NCBI GenBank assembly: GCA_964423405.1
Contig: CAYREY010000012.1
Coordinates: 1 to 64,000 of the forward strand
Source of the DNA: Bog-950 sp964423405
GTDB lineage: Bacteria > Bacteroidota > Bacteroidia > Chitinophagales > LD1
DNA length: 64,000 nucleotides
Direction: 5' to 3'
The translations under genes were made by a program, and so were the position numbers. The notes under the pieces are model-generated. The model was given only the letters and a program-made list of their open reading frames with translations, had not been told where the DNA came from and ran no database searches. This document shows positions 60,265-64,000 of this stretch, in pieces. Every line of letters starts with the position of its first letter. Position 1 is the stretch's first letter.

Positions 60265-60729
60265 ATGGGTCATCTTCGATTTATAGCGTTTCTACTTTTA
60301 TATACTATCAGCCAAATCTTGTTTGCGCAGGATAGTGAAACATTTAATGTAAAGAAGATAGTAATTGATACCTCTTATAAGGTTTATTATACTATAAAAA
60401 AGCATAAAGAAGAAAATAAGGGGATGATGTATAGTTATCTGATTCTGTTCCCTGATAATAAAGCAAGAACATATGTAAGCGAGTTTTCGATAGAAAAGGT
60501 GAAATTTCCATCCTTTGAAAAGTTCAGGAAAAGTAGCTACGCTTGTTATTGCACAAGCGACACAATTAGATTTAGGTATCCTAGGCCAAGCGAACCAAAT
60601 GTAACTATGCTTTTTCTGGGTGTTATCAGAAACAAAAGAGTTGATGGTGTTTTGCAATGGTCTAATTCCCGAACTGGTAAAATGGAAACTTCATATTACA
60701 ATTACTATCCCTACTATGGCCCAAAGTAA
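60265..60729 (+). CDS. small secreted protein, unknown function
   Basis: 154 residues from the ATG at 60265; upstream in-frame starts lie within or across the GNAT gene and do not give a signal peptide. Residues about 1-20 (FIAFLLLYTISQILFAQ) form a cleavable signal. The mature part is Lys/Tyr-rich with two Cys (CYCTS) and ends NYYPYYGPK. No family recognised. AT-rich relative to its neighbours. Confidence 0.65.
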   Translation: MGHLRFIAFLLLYTISQILFAQDSETFNVKKIVIDTSYKVYYTIKKHKEENKGMMYSYLILFPDNKARTYVSEFSIEKVKFPSFEKFRKSSYACYCTSDTIRFRYPRPSEPNVTMLFLGVIRNKRVDGVLQWSNSRTGKMETSYYNYYPYYGPK

Positions 60730-60737
60730 GCCTGTCA

Positions 60738-61586
60738 TTACGATATACCCACCGCCTGCTCCATACTCATCAATTCCACTCCAATCTTCTTTAAATCTTC
60801 TGTTGTATCAAAAGCCTTTAGCTGTTTTAGCCCCAACAGGTTTTCGGTAGTAACCGGTAGTGTTATGGGTAGTATCTCCAGCATGCTCAGCGCCAGTTTC
60901 ATAAACCAGAAAGGGATAGACACATACTTCGGGGTCTTCTTTTCTGCAAGGGCAATCTGGCTGTAAAGCTCTTTTAGCTGATACACTTTTGGTGTGCCAA
61001 TATTATACGTGCCACTCAGTTTTTTTTGCGCTACTGTTTCTATCAATCTGCACAGGTCGCTGATGTGTATTACCTGTATGGGCTGAGTGCCGCCCTCTAC
61101 CATAGGTATAAATGCTGCTTTGCTTACTATGCCCCGTATGCTGTGAAATAATCCACCCGTACTGCCAATAACCAAACCAAGCTTAAGTACACATACATTT
61201 TGTTTAGGCAGTAGTTGTTCTATTTCGTATTTGTGTTTGCCATAGTCCGATAATGCTTCGCTGTGAGCCGACATGGTAGACAGAAATATGAAATGCACTC
61301 CCTTTTGTTGGCACAGGTTTGCCAGTTTAAGTGTTGCATCTATATTCTGCTTAAAAGCCTGCGGGTTCTTTTTGTCGGCGCGTATAAAGGCGCAATGTAC
61401 CAGTACATCGCAATTGGTTGCGGCATCAAAAGTACTTTCGTCGGTAAGGTCAAAGGGCACTACCTGCACGTTAGCAGTATTGGTACCTGCTTTGCGTTGT
61501 AAGGCGGTTACCTGGTGGTTTACAGAAAGATACTTAACCAGTTCGGCACCTATAAAGCCGGCACTGCCCGTTATTGCTATTTTCAT
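60738..61586 (-). CDS. NAD-dependent epimerase/dehydratase (extended SDR)
   Basis: 282 residues. The Rossmann start KIAITGSAGFIGAELVKYL has the GxxGxxG motif. DVLVHCAFIRAD and HFIFLSTMSAHS follow, with the catalytic YGKHKYEIEQ (YxxxK) and a C-terminal substrate half. Such enzymes modify nucleotide sugars. Its start overlaps the oxidoreductase stop by 4 bases, so the four minus-strand genes form one operon. Confidence 0.9.
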   Translation of the reverse strand: MKIAITGSAGFIGAELVKYLSVNHQVTALQRKAGTNTANVQVVPFDLTDESTFDAATNCDVLVHCAFIRADKKNPQAFKQNIDATLKLANLCQQKGVHFIFLSTMSAHSEALSDYGKHKYEIEQLLPKQNVCVLKLGLVIGSTGGLFHSIRGIVSKAAFIPMVEGGTQPIQVIHISDLCRLIETVAQKKLSGTYNIGTPKVYQLKELYSQIALAEKKTPKYVSIPFWFMKLALSMLEILPITLPVTTENLLGLKQLKAFDTTEDLKKIGVELMSMEQAVGIS

Positions 61587-63202
61587 TTTGTATTCAGCGC
61601 CTCGTTTGCCACGCGCTCTGCATTAGCCATTAGTGTAAACGATATTCCTTTTGCCGGTAAAAACTTAAAGCACGAGCCATCGGCAATGTACACGTTCTGT
61701 GTTTGGTGTAGCCTGCCGTTTTCGGCAGTGGTAAAAGGTTTTTCTTCATTGCTTACCGGCAAACTACCTGCGTAGTGTATACTGCTGCCGTGCCCCGGGT
61801 AAACCTTGCTAACCGGTAGCAAGCCCAGCGAGCGGAACGTGCTGAAAAAGCGGCTTTCGTTTTCGCTCACTATCCTTTCCTCATCGCTGCTTAGTTTATA
61901 TTCAACAGCCAGTTTATCGCCTGTTACCGAAGTACTATCGGCCAGCAATTGCATATACTTATCAGGCCCGTATTTTTCGGGGTGGTGTATGCCCGATATT
62001 ACCATGGCCGGTGCCAGGTATTGCATCAGCGCACGCCCATCGGCAAAGTTAAGCGGCGATTCTTTTATTAACCGGAACAACAGTAACGACCGGTAGGTGA
62101 ACATAGCTGCCATTGGCACATCGCTGTTGTCTTTCTTTTTGTCGTAAAACATTACCAGTTGCCCCATACCGTTGCGCTTAGCCTCCTGTGTTTTTCCCAG
62201 GCGTTTCCAGCTAAGCATAGGCACATAGGCGTAAGGGTTGCAAAGCAATGGTAAGCGGGCTTTATTGTTTTGCGAGCGTAGTACAATACGGGCCGTGCCC
62301 AGCACACCGCTGCACAGCACCAGTTTACGGCACCAGTATGTTTGCTGTTCGTTGCTATCTACATTAAGAGTGGTAACTTTTACCAACCCGTTTATTTCTT
62401 CAAACTTTAGTACCAGTTGTTTTTCGGCTAACTGAAAATTACCGGCCTTCTTTAACTCATCCACCGTCATCCATGGCCGGTAAACCGATTTCTCCTGATC
62501 GTGCCAAAAGTCCATATCGTTATACGAAAAGGCCTTACGCTGCTCTTTTTCTTTGGTAAGTATAGCAACAGCAGGTATGCCTGCATAAAAGCCGTTGCTG
62601 TTAATGGCACTGCGCTTAGTTTGGTAAGTGTTTATTACCTGTTGTATGCTCTCCTCTGGTTTAAGTGCCGGTAGTATATTGTTAAGTCCTTGCACGGTGT
62701 ACTTCAAAGCATCATCTATACCCGCCGAAACGCCTATGCGGTCGCCCACCACCTGATAGCTTTTTTCAAACAGGCTTTTCTTCATGCCCATTTGCTCAAA
62801 CTCGCTATCGCTAAAAATGTAGCAACCGGCCCCCCAGGCATTACCCAGGCCACCATAGGCCAGGCTCTCCATCGGAAAAAACGTTTCGCTGGCAAGCGAT
62901 AAAAACTTCTCCAGCCCCCGTATCAGATACTTGCGGCCGGGGGTAAGTTGCGCACCGGTTTTAATCTGCCCCCAGGGTATGCCCTCAAAGTTTCCACCCA
63001 GCATAAGTTGCCGCTGCTCAGTATGTTGTGTGCGTATATCTATAAAATTGTTTAAAGGGAAGGGGCGCTCGTTTTCGTTGCGGTAGGCTACGTCCAGCAT
63101 TAGTACCTGTGCGCCTTTTTCAACCAGCGTTTGCGCTGCCATGGCACCGGTAAGGCCCGAGCCTACCACTATATAATCGGCGGGTGATAGTTCGCTATTC
63201 AA
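61583..63202 (-). CDS. GMC-type FAD-dependent oxidoreductase
   Basis: 539 residues. FAD-binding N-terminus YIVVGSGLTGAMAAQTLVEKGAQVLMLD (GxGxxG) and the C-terminal GMC block GSSIHYAGSLPVSNEEKPF ... NVYIADGSCFKFLPAKG with a likely catalytic histidine. GMC enzymes oxidise alcohols, including sugars. Inside an apparent polysaccharide operon it may oxidise a sugar, which is inference. It overlaps the next upstream gene by 8 bases. Confidence 0.88.
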   Translation of the reverse strand: MNSELSPADYIVVGSGLTGAMAAQTLVEKGAQVLMLDVAYRNENERPFPLNNFIDIRTQHTEQRQLMLGGNFEGIPWGQIKTGAQLTPGRKYLIRGLEKFLSLASETFFPMESLAYGGLGNAWGAGCYIFSDSEFEQMGMKKSLFEKSYQVVGDRIGVSAGIDDALKYTVQGLNNILPALKPEESIQQVINTYQTKRSAINSNGFYAGIPAVAILTKEKEQRKAFSYNDMDFWHDQEKSVYRPWMTVDELKKAGNFQLAEKQLVLKFEEINGLVKVTTLNVDSNEQQTYWCRKLVLCSGVLGTARIVLRSQNNKARLPLLCNPYAYVPMLSWKRLGKTQEAKRNGMGQLVMFYDKKKDNSDVPMAAMFTYRSLLLFRLIKESPLNFADGRALMQYLAPAMVISGIHHPEKYGPDKYMQLLADSTSVTGDKLAVEYKLSSDEERIVSENESRFFSTFRSLGLLPVSKVYPGHGSSIHYAGSLPVSNEEKPFTTAENGRLHQTQNVYIADGSCFKFLPAKGISFTLMANAERVANEALNTK

Positions 63203-63593
63203 TGCCCAGCAGTTTAATAATTAGTAATCCTAAAATGGCAAAAGCAAAGCCGCGCACTACGCGCAGGCCTATTATAAAAAAGTAAAAAATGCTACGTGGT
63301 TGTGGAAGAAAGTAAGCTGTGTTTTCGGTGGTGCACTCTAGTAGTGCCAGCATAACAAATATCCGCTTGCGTATCAGCGATTGCGATTTGGTAAGCGCCA
63401 GGGCGCTATCTACACTACGCATTATAAAACCCGATGCAAGCATTTTGCGGTAGGCGTTCGTTTCGGCTACGGTTAGCGTAATGTTTAGCCTGTTAACGGC
63501 TAATTCAAAATCTGCGGCTACTGCCGTACTACAATTTTTACCAATAAGATAGTGCGAAAGTATTTGCGCTTCGCCTTCAAAAACTTCTGTCAT
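63195..63593 (-). CDS. small protein of the polysaccharide operon, unknown function
   Basis: 132 residues. The first half is soluble and helical (EAQILSHYLIGKNCSTAVAADFELAVNRLNIT). The second half carries one or two membrane helices (RSIFYFFIIGLRVVRGFAFAILGLLIIKLLG). It overlaps both neighbours (4 and 8 bases), so it is translated in coupling with them. I do not recognise a family; the position suggests a membrane adaptor in the pathway. Confidence 0.75.
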   Translation of the reverse strand: MTEVFEGEAQILSHYLIGKNCSTAVAADFELAVNRLNITLTVAETNAYRKMLASGFIMRSVDSALALTKSQSLIRKRIFVMLALLECTTENTAYFLPQPRSIFYFFIIGLRVVRGFAFAILGLLIIKLLGIE

Positions 63594-64000
63594 GGTTTAC
63601 GCTCTTTCAGGTATTCATCATACCGCATTACTTTAAAGCCATTGGCAATAATGGCATCCAGCCGTTTTAATACCTTGCCCCGGTTCACATACATCAACTC
63701 GTTCATCAGTTTATTGTCGTTCAGGTGTGGGTGCATAAAATGCTCCTGTTCTGTGTTTACATCGTACGGGTGAAAATACCCTAACACCGTTTCATTTTTG
63801 CCCGCTGCACTTTTAAACAAATAGCTAAGCACCGGTTGGGGTAAACACCTGAAATAGGTGCCGCCACCAAATGGAACCTTGAAAGGAGATGAGCCAATGT
63901 TCATGGGTATCTCGTAAATACCATCCATCATTTTTTCGCCCCCAAAATCGCTCCAGCCAAATATGGGGTTAGCCGATGGTAACACCGATGATGAATAGGT
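63590..64000 (-). CDS. polysaccharide deacetylase family protein, C-terminal part
   Basis: The frame is open to the right edge, so only the last 136 residues are seen. Features of polysaccharide-deacetylase proteins in capsule loci: SSSVLPSANPIFGW, GIYEIPMNIG, PFGGGTYFRCLP and VLGYFHPYDVN (with an active-site-region His). These enzymes remove N- or O-acetyl groups from glycans. It is the first visible gene of a minus-strand operon that ends at 60738. Confidence 0.83.
   Translation of the reverse strand, partial: TYSSSVLPSANPIFGWSDFGGEKMMDGIYEIPMNIGSSPFKVPFGGGTYFRCLPQPVLSYLFKSAAGKNETVLGYFHPYDVNTEQEHFMHPHLNDNKLMNELMYVNRGKVLKRLDAIIANGFKVMRYDEYLKERKP

Overview
The window is a chromosomal segment of a Bacteroidota (Bacteroidetes) bacterium, most likely a Chitinophagales/Sphingobacteriales-type soil or freshwater organism. 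Evidence for this: several secreted proteins end in a type IX secretion system (T9SS) sorting domain, one carries PKD and SprB-type repeats, two promoters fit the Bacteroidetes TTTG / TAnnTTTG consensus, the CcmE is of the CxxxY form, lipoproteins of the DUF4296 and DUF4369/TlpA types occur, and single genes or short operons are separated by short AT-rich spacers. There is no phage, integrase, insertion sequence or CRISPR array. One run of 100 N (46063-46162) is an assembly gap inside a tandem repeat.

Layout. 0.1-21 kb: an E2 acyltransferase, a giant secreted M43 metalloprotease with PKD/SprB/T9SS domains, the cytochrome c maturation pair ccmE-ccmF, then a run of exported hydrolases (lipase-like, carboxylesterase, PhoD phosphatase) and two tandem paralogous M43 proteases. 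21-28 kb: SAM hydrolase, phoH, purC, then an SGNH hydrolase - carbamoyltransferase - DUF5989 - SxtJ cassette and an XRE regulator. 28-45 kb: housekeeping and metabolism (L,D-transpeptidase, YggS, CoA transferase subunits A/B, class IV aminotransferase, photolyase, M28 peptidase, bifunctional FTCD, MazG) and a 1222-residue NtrY-like histidine kinase. 45.5-46.4 kb: about two and a fifth copies of a 357-bp palindromic repeat. 46.5-48.5 kb: an Lrp/AsnC regulator, an unusual tRNA-like RNA, a 39-residue membrane microprotein and a lipoprotein. 48.5-64 kb: MerR, M23 peptidase, alaS, gatB, TlpA-like lipoprotein, a glycosyltransferase, a DUF2167 protein, a T9SS cargo protein, a GNAT protein, and a four-gene operon (polysaccharide deacetylase, small protein, GMC-type oxidoreductase, NAD-dependent epimerase) that runs off the right edge.

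The strongest candidate for something undescribed is at 47123-47466. It is an RNA with a complete tRNA cloverleaf (acceptor 7/7 bp, D-stem 3/3, anticodon stem 5/5, T-stem 5/5), a GTC (Asp) anticodon with C38 and discriminator G, and a class II (Leu/Ser-like) D-arm. In place of the variable loop it has 81 nt that can fold into a pseudoknot. A long hairpin, a short membrane-protein gene and a terminator follow. Other points of interest are the sxtJ-type cassette, a terminator hairpin embedded in the 3' end of a coding sequence (33597-33625), an E2 linker that resembles intergenic filler DNA, and two small genes below the usual length cutoffs besides the microprotein.
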